Of a DNA stretch of 48,919 bases, positions 39,423-47,854 are shown in pieces (within the stretch, counting starts at the first letter, position 1; each line of letters opens with the position of its first letter). The stretch is from Candidatus Saccharimonadota bacterium (GTDB lineage: Bacteria > Patescibacteriota > Saccharimonadia > Saccharimonadales > Saccharimonadaceae): positions 1 through 48,919 of the forward strand of contig JAFWIX010000006.1 in NCBI GenBank assembly GCA_017514665.1, read 5' to 3'. The position numbers were made by a program, and so were the translations under genes. A model generated the notes under the pieces. It was given only the letters and a program-made list of their open reading frames with translations, was not told where the DNA came from and searched no databases.

Positions 39423-40914
39423 ATAGCAGCGGGGCAATCAACCTCAAAATCGATTGCCACACGCCTTTCCAGAATTTCACGGTGCTTTCTTCGGGGGTGA
39501 TTTCTCGGCTTTTGCTAATGGTATTCAAGAGGTCTTTCTTCACGGCTCCAACTGCTGGCGCATCTTCCATATAGCAGCCGCATTCAAAATGCAAATACAA
39601 GCTGCGGTAATCTAGGTTTATCGTCCCTACGGTGGCGATATGGTCATCCGCCACAAACACTTTAGCGTGCACAAACCCAGGAGTATACTTGTAAACCTTC
39701 ACGCCACTTTTAATCAGTGGTTCTGCGTACGATTCGGTCAGGGTGTAGACAATCTTTTTGTCCGGTATGCCCGGAATGATAATTCTCACATCCACGCCGC
39801 GTTTGGCTGCTAGACTTAGCGCATTAGTCATTTCAGTGTCAATAATCAAATATGGCGTCATGATATACAAATAATCTTCTGCCTGGTTAATAATATTTAA
39901 GTAGACATCTTCACCGGTAACTTCTACATCTAGCGGGGAATCAGCATAGGGTGCCACAAAGCCTTTATCGGTCTTGCGATTTTTGAAATCATATTTAAAA
40001 TTGTTATAATCTTCATCTTCATGACGGGCTGCATTCCACATTGTCAAAAACATCACCGTATAGCTCCACACCGCATCACCCGAAATCTTAATTGCGTTGT
40101 CCTTCCAATGGCCATATTTGCTACCGATATTAATATATTCATCCGCCAAGTTGATACCACCCGTAAACGCCACTTTACCATCTATCACTAAAATCTTGCG
40201 GTGATCGCGATTGTTCATGATGATACCCACAAAAGCATTCAGGCGATTAAAGGGCACACACTTGATGCCTTTTTTTTCTAATTCTTGTGGATACTTTTTG
40301 TCGAGCAACGCAACACAACCAAAGTCATCATACATCAAGCGTACCTCTACGCCCTCCTTGACTTTTTGTTCCAATATCTTTAATATTGAATTCCACATCT
40401 TGCCATGATTAATAATGAAATATTCCAAGAAAATAAACTTTTTGGCCTTTTTTAATTCTTCTAACATCACCGGAAACGCATCGTCGCCTAGTGGGTAGTA
40501 ATTGATATCATTATTACAAGATACCGGATATTTTGAAAAATCACTGATGTATTTCAGGCGCCCGTTATTGCCAAATTTAATCGACTTGTCTTGTGTGAGA
40601 TATTTACTGCTAATTTGCGATTGTCTGGTGATACCCTTCAAAGTCTTGCTGCGCTTCTTGTTTTGCCCCAGCACAATATACAAAAGTGCACCCACCAAAG
40701 GGAACATCAACAAAATAATAATCCACGGCAAATTATAAGAATAGCTTTTGCTCTTTCGTACCAAATGCAGCACGAGTAGCAGCGCACCAATCGTATAGGC
40801 CAGGTCAACGACGATTACATGTTCAGCAAAAAAGAGATTAATCACCACAAACACTGCAATCTGCAAAAGCAAACCAATTACTGCAGCAGCGATTCTCCCA
40901 GCGGCCATTCTCAT
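39421..40914 (-). CDS. Cardiolipin synthase-like phospholipase D
   Basis: 497 residues from ATG 40914. This start is chosen because TGA-TAAAAT lies 7 nt upstream and because the longer frame (to 41010) would overlap the divergent DUF362 gene and its promoter. Two N-terminal TM helices (about 6-30 and 35-52) and a third hydrophobic segment near 65-85 (PLVGALLYIVLG). Then two PLD HxK motifs: DHRKILVIDGKVAFTGGIN and HAKVFVADDHIATVGTINLD. Full-length architecture of bacterial Cls, which joins two phosphatidylglycerols into cardiolipin. The exact substrate in a lipid-scavenging organism is uncertain. Confidence 0.9.
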   Translation of the reverse strand: MRMAAGRIAAAVIGLLLQIAVFVVINLFFAEHVIVVDLAYTIGALLLVLHLVRKSKSYSYNLPWIIILLMFPLVGALLYIVLGQNKKRSKTLKGITRQSQISSKYLTQDKSIKFGNNGRLKYISDFSKYPVSCNNDINYYPLGDDAFPVMLEELKKAKKFIFLEYFIINHGKMWNSILKILEQKVKEGVEVRLMYDDFGCVALLDKKYPQELEKKGIKCVPFNRLNAFVGIIMNNRDHRKILVIDGKVAFTGGINLADEYINIGSKYGHWKDNAIKISGDAVWSYTVMFLTMWNAARHEDEDYNNFKYDFKNRKTDKGFVAPYADSPLDVEVTGEDVYLNIINQAEDYLYIMTPYLIIDTEMTNALSLAAKRGVDVRIIIPGIPDKKIVYTLTESYAEPLIKSGVKVYKYTPGFVHAKVFVADDHIATVGTINLDYRSLYLHFECGCYMEDAPAVGAVKKDLLNTISKSREITPEESTVKFWKGVWQSILRLIAPLL

Positions 40915-40921
40915 ATGACTT

Positions 40922-40927
40922 ATTTTA
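40922..40927 (-). promoter_or_regulatory. -10 box that fixes the cardiolipin synthase start
   Basis: TGA-TAAAAT on the minus strand, then 7 nt, then ATG 40914. Confidence 0.55.
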
Positions 40928-40978
40928 TCATAAAATCCCCTGATGTAGTATAATGAAAATATAAGCAAAAGGAATAAA

Positions 40979-41875
40979 ATGGCAAAAGTATTTTTTACTA
41001 AATCAGTCACACCTGCAGGTTTACAAAAAGTTTACGAAGCGCTAGGTGTTGAGCTAAATGGTAGAGTGGGCGTCAAAGTTTCTACCGGCGAGCAGGGCGC
41101 CAAAGGCTATCTCAAAGCCGATTTGATAGGTCCTTTTGTTAAATCTTTGAACGGTACAATTCTCGAATGTAATACCGCCTATCCAGGCGCTAGGACTAGC
41201 ACCAAGAAGCATTTCAAGGTCGCTGAGGAGCATGGCTTTACTAGTTTTGCGGATGTTGACATTATGGATGCCAAAGACGAGATTAAAATCCCAGTCAATA
41301 AAGGCAAGCATTTAGAGTATGATTTGATTGGTCAAAATTTTGATAATTACGATTCGTATGTTAATCTCGCACACGCCAAGGGGCATATGATGGGCGGCTT
41401 CGGCGCCAATCTCAAAAACCAAAGTATCGGTATCGCGTCGCGCCACGGTAAAGCCTATATCCATTCGGCCGGTAAATCTCGCAGTCCTCTGACGGTCTGG
41501 CATAATCTCCCTAAGCAAATTGATTTTATCGAGAGCATGGCCGAAGCCGCCCTCGCAGTCTCCGACCACATCAAAGCTCAAGGCAAGCAAATCATTTATA
41601 TTTCAGTCATGAATGCGATTTCTACCTCCTGCGATTGTGATAAAAATCAAGACGACCCCGTCATGCCAGATCTTGGCATCATCGCCTCGCTCGACCCGGT
41701 AGCCAACGACCAGGCTTTTATTGATATGGTCTGGCAATTTGCCGCCGACCATCCCAAGCACGAAGGCGTCAAAGCTTTGCAAAAACGCATCGACGACCAA
41801 CTCGGCCGCGAAATCCTCCCCTACGCCGAAGCGATTGGGGTGGGCAGCCGGAAATATGAGTTAGTGAAGATTTAA
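40979..41875 (+). CDS. DUF362-family protein without ferredoxin cysteines
   Basis: 298 residues. Family motifs are GVKVSTGEQGAKGYLKADLI, a TAYPGARTSTKKHFKVAEEHGF block, VNLAHAKGHMMGGFGANLKN and DLGIIASLDPVANDQAFIDM. Larger DUF362 proteins carry a 4Fe-4S ferredoxin insert; here only a small cysteine group (STSCDCDKNQDD) is present, so that insert is missing. Function of the family is unknown; a redox or metal role has been proposed. Leadered promoter (TATAAT 40953-40958) with AAAGGAA before the ATG. Cytosolic. Confidence 0.85.
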   Translation: MAKVFFTKSVTPAGLQKVYEALGVELNGRVGVKVSTGEQGAKGYLKADLIGPFVKSLNGTILECNTAYPGARTSTKKHFKVAEEHGFTSFADVDIMDAKDEIKIPVNKGKHLEYDLIGQNFDNYDSYVNLAHAKGHMMGGFGANLKNQSIGIASRHGKAYIHSAGKSRSPLTVWHNLPKQIDFIESMAEAALAVSDHIKAQGKQIIYISVMNAISTSCDCDKNQDDPVMPDLGIIASLDPVANDQAFIDMVWQFAADHPKHEGVKALQKRIDDQLGREILPYAEAIGVGSRKYELVKI

Positions 41876-41882
41876 TTAATGT

Positions 41883-41888
41883 TATAAT
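41883..41888 (+). promoter_or_regulatory. MazG-like gene -10 box, leaderless geometry
   Basis: TGT-TATAAT, then AGTGAT, then ATG 41895. It drives the MazG plus helicase pair. Confidence 0.7.
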
Positions 41889-41894
41889 AGTGAT

Positions 41895-42209
41895 ATGGAA
41901 GACGTCAAAAGAGCAGTTGTAAAATTCACAAAAGACAGAGACTGGGACCAATTTCATTCACCTGCAAATTTGGCAAAATCTATATCTATCGAATCAGCCG
42001 AATTACTAGAATGTTTTCAATGGGGCGATAATTACGACAAAGAAAAAGTTTGTGAAGAATTAGCCGACGTAGTAAACTATGCGATTTTGTTAGCCGACAA
42101 ACTTGATGTTAATCTTGAAGATATTGTTATGGATAAACTAAAGACAAACTCCAAAAAATATCCTGTCGAAAAATCAAAAGGAACTAGCAAAAAATATACG
42201 GAGCTATAA
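41895..42209 (+). CDS. MazG-like nucleotide pyrophosphohydrolase
   Basis: 104 residues, a single MazG domain of the compact dCTPase/RS21-C6 type. Metal ligands are Glu33 and Glu36 (SIESAELLECFQW) and Glu55 and Asp58 (CEELADVVNYAI). It hydrolyses nucleoside triphosphates (often non-canonical dNTPs) to monophosphate plus pyrophosphate. The helicase-nuclease gene follows after 1 nt, so they are one operon and probably functional partners. Both genes are more AT-rich than the flanks by eye. Confidence 0.87.
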   Translation: MEDVKRAVVKFTKDRDWDQFHSPANLAKSISIESAELLECFQWGDNYDKEKVCEELADVVNYAILLADKLDVNLEDIVMDKLKTNSKKYPVEKSKGTSKKYTEL

Positions 42210-42210
42210 A

Positions 42211-43968
42211 ATGAAAAATATGTCTATCTCAAACGAACTTGAATTTTCTCGCAAAACTGGTGACGAAATTGCTATTCAAAAATATGGCAAAGAATGGCCA
42301 ATCGTGTATATGATTTATAACGACGAAGAAGTTTATGTTGGAGAGACTGTGGACGCTAGCATCCGCATGTTGCAACATTACGCCAATCCAGAAAGACAAA
42401 GATTAAAAAAAGTTCGCATTATTTCCGACGATAGATTTAATAAATCCGTTATTTTAGATTTAGAATCATTTTTAATTTCGCATATTTCTGCCGACAAAAG
42501 ATTTTTAAAGATGCAAAATGGTAACGCTGGACACCAGAAACACAACTATTATCAAAAAGAAATGTACGAAGCTGAGTTCAAAGATGTTTGGAAAAAACTT
42601 TGCAATATAGGTTTAGCCAGAAGAAATTTGCGAGACATAGAAAATAGTAACCTTTTTAAATTTTCACCATATAAATCTTTGACAGATGATCAATTTATCG
42701 TCAGCAGCCAGATAATTACAAGTTTAGCCAAAAGCATAGAGGAAGAAAAAAGAAGCACATATATAGTAAATGGTGGCCCTGGCACCGGGAAAACTGTACT
42801 TGCGATATTTCTGATGAAGCTTTTGGCAACCAAGGTGCAGAAAGACACCAATTTGGAAGACGAAACTTTAATAGAAACATTACAAAAAATCCATGTCCTG
42901 CTTCCAGATTTTAAAATGGGTATTGTTGTGTCGATGTCTAATTTGCGTGCAACTCTACAAAATGTATTTGGCTCAATTAGTGGCCTCTCCAGAAATATGG
43001 TTTATAGTCCAAGCCAAATAGTAAGCTCAAAAGAAGTTTTTGACTTACTAATAGTCGATGAGGCCCACAGGCTAAAAGCTCCTCGTAATATGATGGGTAC
43101 AGAAATGAGAAACATACGCGAAAACAACAAAAAACTCGGAATGGACGAAAATAAAGGAACTCAACTAGATTGGATTATAAGGAAAAGTAAACATCAAATA
43201 TTCTTTTATGACGAATTCCAATCAATAAAAAGAACGGACGTAGATAATAGTAATTTTGAAAAATTAAAAAAGAATGGTGCCAAACAATTAAATCTCGATA
43301 CTCAGGTAAGGTGCGGAAAAGGTGGCCAAAAATACGTCAATTATATTAGAGAAATCTTCAGCGACAATCCGCCCAGAGAGTTTGTTAATTTTAAAGATAA
43401 AGCAAACAAGTTGGACTATGATTTTGCGATATTCGATGACGTTCGTGAAATGACTGATAAAATCATCAGCAAAAATAAAGACAGCGATATTGGTTTATGT
43501 CGAAACATTGCGGGATATAGTTGGCCTTGGAAAACTAAAGGAAAAATTCATCCACACAGCAGACAAGAAACAGATGAATGCATCGAAAGAGGTGAATACG
43601 ATATTGATATAGAAGGTAATAAATATATTTGGAATTCTAAATATAGCAACTGGGTAGCCACAGTAAACTCCGAAAACGAAATAGGATGCATACATACAAT
43701 TCAAGGTTTTGATTTAAATTATGCTGGCGTCATAATTGGAAACGATCTTAAATATGACGAAAAAAATAATAAACTATATATAGATAAAAAATCTTATTAT
43801 GACGTAAATGGAAAAAACAAAACTAGCGACGAAGACCTTCGCCAATATATCCTTAATATATATTCAGTACTATGTACGCGAGGTATTAATGGTACTTATA
43901 TCTATGTCTGCGACGACGGACTCAGAAAATATTTAAAGAAGTTTATCAAAACTTATAACGATTCATAA
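42211..43968 (+). CDS. GIY-YIG nuclease-DUF2075 helicase fusion
   Basis: 585 residues. An N-terminal GIY-YIG-like nuclease (about 30-110): PIVYMIYNDEEVYVGET with R52, H56 and a Glu at 85. A DUF2075/Schlafen-like SF1 helicase core (about 155-580) has Walker A VNGGPGTGKT (186-195), Walker B LLIVDEAHRLKAP, FFYDEFQSI, the arginine region TQVRCGKGG, IHTIQGFDLNYAGVIIG and VLCTRGINGTYIYV. GGAG lies 7 nt before the ATG. Together with MazG it looks like a compact nucleic-acid-processing or defence cassette; such helicases are common in accessory regions. The function is inferred from domains only. Confidence 0.85.
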   Translation: MKNMSISNELEFSRKTGDEIAIQKYGKEWPIVYMIYNDEEVYVGETVDASIRMLQHYANPERQRLKKVRIISDDRFNKSVILDLESFLISHISADKRFLKMQNGNAGHQKHNYYQKEMYEAEFKDVWKKLCNIGLARRNLRDIENSNLFKFSPYKSLTDDQFIVSSQIITSLAKSIEEEKRSTYIVNGGPGTGKTVLAIFLMKLLATKVQKDTNLEDETLIETLQKIHVLLPDFKMGIVVSMSNLRATLQNVFGSISGLSRNMVYSPSQIVSSKEVFDLLIVDEAHRLKAPRNMMGTEMRNIRENNKKLGMDENKGTQLDWIIRKSKHQIFFYDEFQSIKRTDVDNSNFEKLKKNGAKQLNLDTQVRCGKGGQKYVNYIREIFSDNPPREFVNFKDKANKLDYDFAIFDDVREMTDKIISKNKDSDIGLCRNIAGYSWPWKTKGKIHPHSRQETDECIERGEYDIDIEGNKYIWNSKYSNWVATVNSENEIGCIHTIQGFDLNYAGVIIGNDLKYDEKNNKLYIDKKSYYDVNGKNKTSDEDLRQYILNIYSVLCTRGINGTYIYVCDDGLRKYLKKFIKTYNDS

Positions 43969-43987
43969 ATTTAAAGAGGAGGAAATC

Positions 43988-44248
43988 ATGGAAGAAGCTA
44001 AAATCTGTCAAAGCTGTGGCATGCCACTCACATCAGACGACATGCTCAGTACCGAAAAAGATGGCACCATCAACGCCGACTACTGCAAGTGGTGTTATAA
44101 AGATGGCGAATTTGTCGACGACGTCTCGATGGAAGAGTACATCGAAAAATGTTCGCAATTCGGCGAGCAAGCCGGCATGACCAACGAACAAATGAAAGAA
44201 TATTGCACCAAACTTTTCCCCACGCTCAAACGATGGAAAAGTAATTGA
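43988..44248 (+). CDS. Small zinc-ribbon protein (PF12674-like)
   Basis: 86 residues. A zinc ribbon CQSCGMPL (C7, C10) with a YCKWCYKDGEF second knuckle, and in between the typical TEKDGTINADYC segment; then a helical C-terminal part. This matches the 'putative zinc ribbon domain' family of unknown function. Strong AGGAGG site before the ATG. The stop overlaps the ATG of the AlkD-like gene (TGATG), so the two are coupled. Confidence 0.88.
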   Translation: MEEAKICQSCGMPLTSDDMLSTEKDGTINADYCKWCYKDGEFVDDVSMEEYIEKCSQFGEQAGMTNEQMKEYCTKLFPTLKRWKSN

Positions 44249-44931
44249 TGTATTCTGATTTTCGCACCAAACTTATTGCAGCCGCCGACGAGAAATATCG
44301 CGAATTTTCTCAAAAAGGCATTCCTTGCGAGCGGCCGTTTATCGGTGTCCGCATTCCCAAAATTCGTGCGCTGGTCAAGGAAATTCCGCCCCAGCATTTT
44401 GCTGAATTCCTCGACACCGAGCCGATTGCTATCGAAGAGGTAATCGCTCGCGGATTTCTCATCGCTAGGTTGCCTTATGATGAGATGCTCAAAGTTTTTG
44501 ATTCTCAAATCAAACTTCTCGATAATTGGTGCACGGTCGATACTTTTTGCGCCGCGTTGCGTAAGACCGTCAAAGGCCACGAAGCCGATTTTCTTGACCG
44601 TAAAGTCGAGCGACTTCTAAAATCCAAAAACGAATTCACCACCCGCGCTGGTTTAGTCTGCCTGCTAGATTTTTACGTCAAGCCAGATTATTTGAATTTG
44701 ATTTTTGATCGCGTCGAAGTCCTCAAAGATCGCCAAGATTACTACGTTAAAATGGCAATCGCTTGGCTCCTCGCCGAATGTTTCATTAAATTTCCCACCG
44801 CCACCTTCGCCTACTTGCAGATTTCTCATCTCGACAGATGGACTTTTAATAAGACCGTCTCTAAAATCTGCGACTCCTACCGCGTCGACACCGACACCAA
44901 AGAAATCATCAAAAAACTCCGCCGCGCGTGA
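44248..44931 (+). CDS. AlkD-like DNA alkylation repair protein
   Basis: 227 residues from ATG 44248; a TTG one codon earlier is not needed. All-helical HEAT-like repeats of the DNA_alkylation family: PFIGVRIPKIRALVKEI, EEVIARGFLIARL, LLDNWCTVDTFC and DRQDYYVKMAIAWLLAECF. AlkD removes bulky or cationic alkylpurines without base flipping. Catalytic Trp and Asp appear conserved (DNWCTVD), but substrate range is unknown. Translationally coupled to the zinc-ribbon gene. Confidence 0.88.
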   Translation: MYSDFRTKLIAAADEKYREFSQKGIPCERPFIGVRIPKIRALVKEIPPQHFAEFLDTEPIAIEEVIARGFLIARLPYDEMLKVFDSQIKLLDNWCTVDTFCAALRKTVKGHEADFLDRKVERLLKSKNEFTTRAGLVCLLDFYVKPDYLNLIFDRVEVLKDRQDYYVKMAIAWLLAECFIKFPTATFAYLQISHLDRWTFNKTVSKICDSYRVDTDTKEIIKKLRRA

Positions 44932-44960
44932 TATAATTAAGCCATAACCACGGAGGAAAT

Positions 44961-45575
44961 ATGGACAAACTCACCTATCTTGGCCACGCCAGCCTATGTA
45001 TCGAAACTAGCGAGGGTAAAATAATTTACATCGACCCTTACGCTGGCGACGATGCGGATTACGAAAGGCCAGCCGATTTGATTCTCGTCACGCACGACCA
45101 TTACGATCACAACGAAATTTCCAAAGTCAAAAATCGCGCTGCCGATGTTCAAATTATCACCGAAAAGGAAGCGTTAAAAGACGGTGAGCATCAATCATTC
45201 CACTTCGATTTTGCTGACATTGAAGCCGTCGAGGCCGGCTATAATAAATTCCATGACGAGACCAAATGTGTTGGCTATATAATCACTCTGACTAGTGGCG
45301 TCAAACTTTACGTTGCCGGCGACACTACCCTGACCCCACAAATGGACACGCTCGCTGACCGTAACATCGACTACGCATTTTTCCCGATGGAAGGCATCTA
45401 CACCATGACGCCCGAAGTAGCGACTACCGCCGCTCAGAAAGTTCAGGCCAAGCATAACATTCCTTACCATACCGATGCTGAGTCTAACGAAATCAATCAC
45501 ACCACCGTCGATAAATTTACCGCTAACAACAAATTAGTCGTCGAAAAAGGCGAAACTATCACTTTGGAGAAATAA
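44961..45575 (+). CDS. MBL-fold metal-dependent hydrolase (UlaG-like)
   Basis: 204 residues. Metallo-beta-lactamase fold: YLGHASLCIE at the N-terminus, THDHYDHNE metal motif (about 50-58), YVAGDTTLTPQ (about 117-127) and PYHTDAES near the C-terminus. Short, without extra domains. Family members hydrolyse phosphoesters, lactones or nucleotides; the substrate cannot be told. GGAGGAAAT before the ATG, with TGA-TATAAT farther upstream overlapping the end of the AlkD-like gene. Cytosolic. Confidence 0.85.
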   Translation: MDKLTYLGHASLCIETSEGKIIYIDPYAGDDADYERPADLILVTHDHYDHNEISKVKNRAADVQIITEKEALKDGEHQSFHFDFADIEAVEAGYNKFHDETKCVGYIITLTSGVKLYVAGDTTLTPQMDTLADRNIDYAFFPMEGIYTMTPEVATTAAQKVQAKHNIPYHTDAESNEINHTTVDKFTANNKLVVEKGETITLEK

Positions 45576-45608
45576 TGGCCGATATACTCCTCGCCCCAAT
45601 TATCTTCA

Positions 45609-45637
45609 TTGACAGCTCTCCTACAATCTGCTACAAT
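45609..45637 (+). promoter_or_regulatory. Promoter of the DUF285 gene (TTGACA-17-TACAAT)
   Basis: Consensus -35 TTGACA 45609-45614, a 17-nt spacer, TGC-TACAAT at 45629-45637. The strongest full promoter in the window. The leader is about 45 nt with AAAGGA. Confidence 0.75.
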
Positions 45638-45688
45638 ATTAATGTGACAAAAAGCCTATGGCTAAACACAAACAAAGGACACTAATTT

Positions 45689-47815
45689 ATGCAGACAGAT
45701 CTTGTTATTAATGTAAAAGATCCTCACAGTGACAATCCCGTAGTGCCAGAAACAAGCGGAAATAATGCTAGCTCTCCCAATACTGGTTTCTTGACCGTAG
45801 ATGGTGGTTCTAATCACAATAGTACCAGCGCTGATCCATTCTTTCTTCTAGGCGTCCTCGGCATTACCATGTTTATTGCTATGGCCGTTTTTCTAATAGT
45901 TGAAAAAATTAGAAACTCTAAAAATCCTCAAGCTGCAGAAGCAGTAGCTGATCTTGAAAACTCCATTATCGCCAACTTCTCTCAGCATCTTCCTCGTGAT
46001 TTAGCTATTCTAATAGTTAGTGCAGCTGCCTTTTCCTTTGTTGGTCTTAGTTACTCTCACTTTTTCTACGACACAACCGTTAACGCTGAAGAAAGCGTCA
46101 ACAAAACTCATCAAGCTGACGCCCTGTCTATCACCGCCAGCAGCACCAGTAAAATAGATGTAGACTTAGAAGATAGCCCAGTTTTTGCTTATATTAAAGA
46201 CACTATTACCGTAACCTCACCTACTGAAGCTGGCTATACTTTAACTGCTAATATAGTAGGCGACGATAAGGACCTAATTAATATCTCTAACCCAGAAGCT
46301 AGTGATATTAAAATAGCTGGTCTAGATCCTGCTAATACTTCGGCTAGCCCCCTCACTAATAACACTTGGGGCTTAAGTTTAACAGAACCAACTAGCAAAG
46401 ATGATTCTGTCTTCTATGGTCTCCCTACGGGCGAAAGCACTTCCTTCACAATCATTGACAAGAATACCGCCACTGAAGCGGGAGACACCACAGACATCTA
46501 CTACGGCACCTACATCACTCCGGATCTTCTAGCTGGTACTTATTCTGGTGTCGCTATTGAATATACGGCCATAGCTAATGCTCCCGCTACCTTAGATACC
46601 GGTCGTAACATTAACGCCAAGCTAAAATCTTTAGCTGCTGGAACTGCCAAAACCTATACCGATATTGACGAATCTATCAAATCCATCGACGTTCACTTAA
46701 AAACACCTGCTCCTGCCGGTTTTGTTCCGTCTGAAACTAACACCATCTCTTCTTCTGATTCTAAAAAACCAATCTACATTGTCTTTGATAACACCAACGA
46801 TACTGGTATTATGCACTTCTATACCGAAGGGAATCAAATCGTTTTATCTCCAGATTCATCTCACATGTTCTCTGAATTACGCGCTCTTGCCGACCTCTCT
46901 GATATTTCTTCTTGGGATACTTCTAACGTGACGAACATGGACGTCATGTTCAGTTACGCCGGATATTCCGCCGATACTTTCTCTTTTGACCTCTCTTCTT
47001 GGGATACTTCTAACGTGACGAGAATGATTCGTATGTTCAATTACGCCGGATATTCCGCCGATACTTTCTCTTTTGACCTCTCTTCTTGGAACACTTCTAA
47101 AGTGACGCATTTAAGCTACATGTTCTATTATTCCGGTCGTTCCGCCACCACTTGGTCTGTTGGCGATCTCTCTTCCTGGGATACCTCTAATGTGACGAAT
47201 ATGAGCAATATGTTTTCCAACGTTGCTTCTTCCGCCACCACTTGGTCTGTTGGCGATCTCTCTTCTTGGAATACCTCAAAAGTGACGGATATAAGCTTCA
47301 TGTTCTATTATTCCAGTCGTTCCGCCACCACTTGGTCTGTTGGCGATCTCTCTTCCTGGGATACTTCTAAAGTGACAAACATGAGCTATATGTTTTCCGG
47401 CGTCGCCCCTTCCGCTACCACTTTGTCTTTTGATTATCTTTCTTCTTGGAATACTTCTAACGTAACAAACATGAGTTATATGTTCAGTTCTGCCGGTTAC
47501 TCTGCCCCCACCTTTTCTCTTGATCTCTCTTCCTGGGATACTTCTAAAGTGACGAATATGAGTGGCATGTTCTTTTATGCCGGTTCCAACGCCTCCACCT
47601 TTTCTGTTAATCTTTCCTCTTGGGACACTTCTAGCGTGACAAACATGAATAACATGTTCGATTATTCTGGTCGCAACGCTTCCACCTGGTCTGTAGTTAT
47701 TCCCTCAACAAACGGGAATAATATTAACAACACTACCAGTCGTATGTATGGTCAAACCACATCAATCTATGGCGCACCGTTTAGCGGCAAATCTTTCACT
47801 CTAGCGCAGTCATAA
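45689..47815 (+). CDS. BspA-like DUF285 repeat surface protein with internal PNTG/two-TM hairpin
   Basis: 708 residues. Start ATG 45689 behind AAAGGA. There is no signal peptide: residues 1-35 are a short tail (TDLVINVKDP, SSPNTGFLT). TM1 about 50-72 with basic flank, a cytoplasmic loop, TM2 about 105-122. Next is the surface beta module (about 145-298: AGYTLTANIV, NNTWGLSL, YYGTYITPDLLAGTY), a linker, and about nine DUF285 repeats (407-670) of the form SSWDTSNVTNMxxMF. DUF285 repeats are typical of surface adhesins such as BspA and mycoplasma lipoproteins. The N-terminus looks like the truncated end of an anchored protein fused to a second module. Confidence 0.82.
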   Translation: MQTDLVINVKDPHSDNPVVPETSGNNASSPNTGFLTVDGGSNHNSTSADPFFLLGVLGITMFIAMAVFLIVEKIRNSKNPQAAEAVADLENSIIANFSQHLPRDLAILIVSAAAFSFVGLSYSHFFYDTTVNAEESVNKTHQADALSITASSTSKIDVDLEDSPVFAYIKDTITVTSPTEAGYTLTANIVGDDKDLINISNPEASDIKIAGLDPANTSASPLTNNTWGLSLTEPTSKDDSVFYGLPTGESTSFTIIDKNTATEAGDTTDIYYGTYITPDLLAGTYSGVAIEYTAIANAPATLDTGRNINAKLKSLAAGTAKTYTDIDESIKSIDVHLKTPAPAGFVPSETNTISSSDSKKPIYIVFDNTNDTGIMHFYTEGNQIVLSPDSSHMFSELRALADLSDISSWDTSNVTNMDVMFSYAGYSADTFSFDLSSWDTSNVTRMIRMFNYAGYSADTFSFDLSSWNTSKVTHLSYMFYYSGRSATTWSVGDLSSWDTSNVTNMSNMFSNVASSATTWSVGDLSSWNTSKVTDISFMFYYSSRSATTWSVGDLSSWDTSKVTNMSYMFSGVAPSATTLSFDYLSSWNTSNVTNMSYMFSSAGYSAPTFSLDLSSWDTSKVTNMSGMFFYAGSNASTFSVNLSSWDTSSVTNMNNMFDYSGRNASTWSVVIPSTNGNNINNTTSRMYGQTTSIYGAPFSGKSFTLAQS
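46907..47690 (+). repeat. Tandem DUF285 coding repeats (about nine, 87-90 bp units)
   Basis: Each unit starts with TCTTCTTGG-type codons for SSW(D/N)TS and encodes 29-30 residues. The first two units share almost identical DNA over about 80 bp. The units around 47130-47350 share a block encoding SATTWSVGDLSSW almost exactly three times. This indicates recent duplication or gene conversion. Confidence 0.8.
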
Positions 47816-47842
47816 ATATTTGTTAAATAAGCAAAAGCGTGA

Positions 47843-47848
47843 TACAAT
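47843..47848 (+). promoter_or_regulatory. -10 box of the fourth FISUMP gene, leaderless geometry
   Basis: TGA-TACAAT, then AGATAC, then ATG 47855. Confidence 0.65.
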
Positions 47849-47854
47849 AGATAC

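Noticed and set aside
40915-41010. 32-residue N-terminal extension of the cardiolipin synthase-like gene
   Set aside because: It would overlap the divergent DUF362 gene and both promoters; a -10 box supports the ATG at 40914.
46877-47110. Minus-strand ORF with repeated RSIPRREVKRESIGGISGV-type units
   Set aside because: It is the mirror of the DUF285 coding repeats on the plus strand.
46907-47690. Possible CRISPR array because of regular repeats
   Set aside because: Units are coding, contiguous, without unique spacers, and match DUF285 protein repeats.
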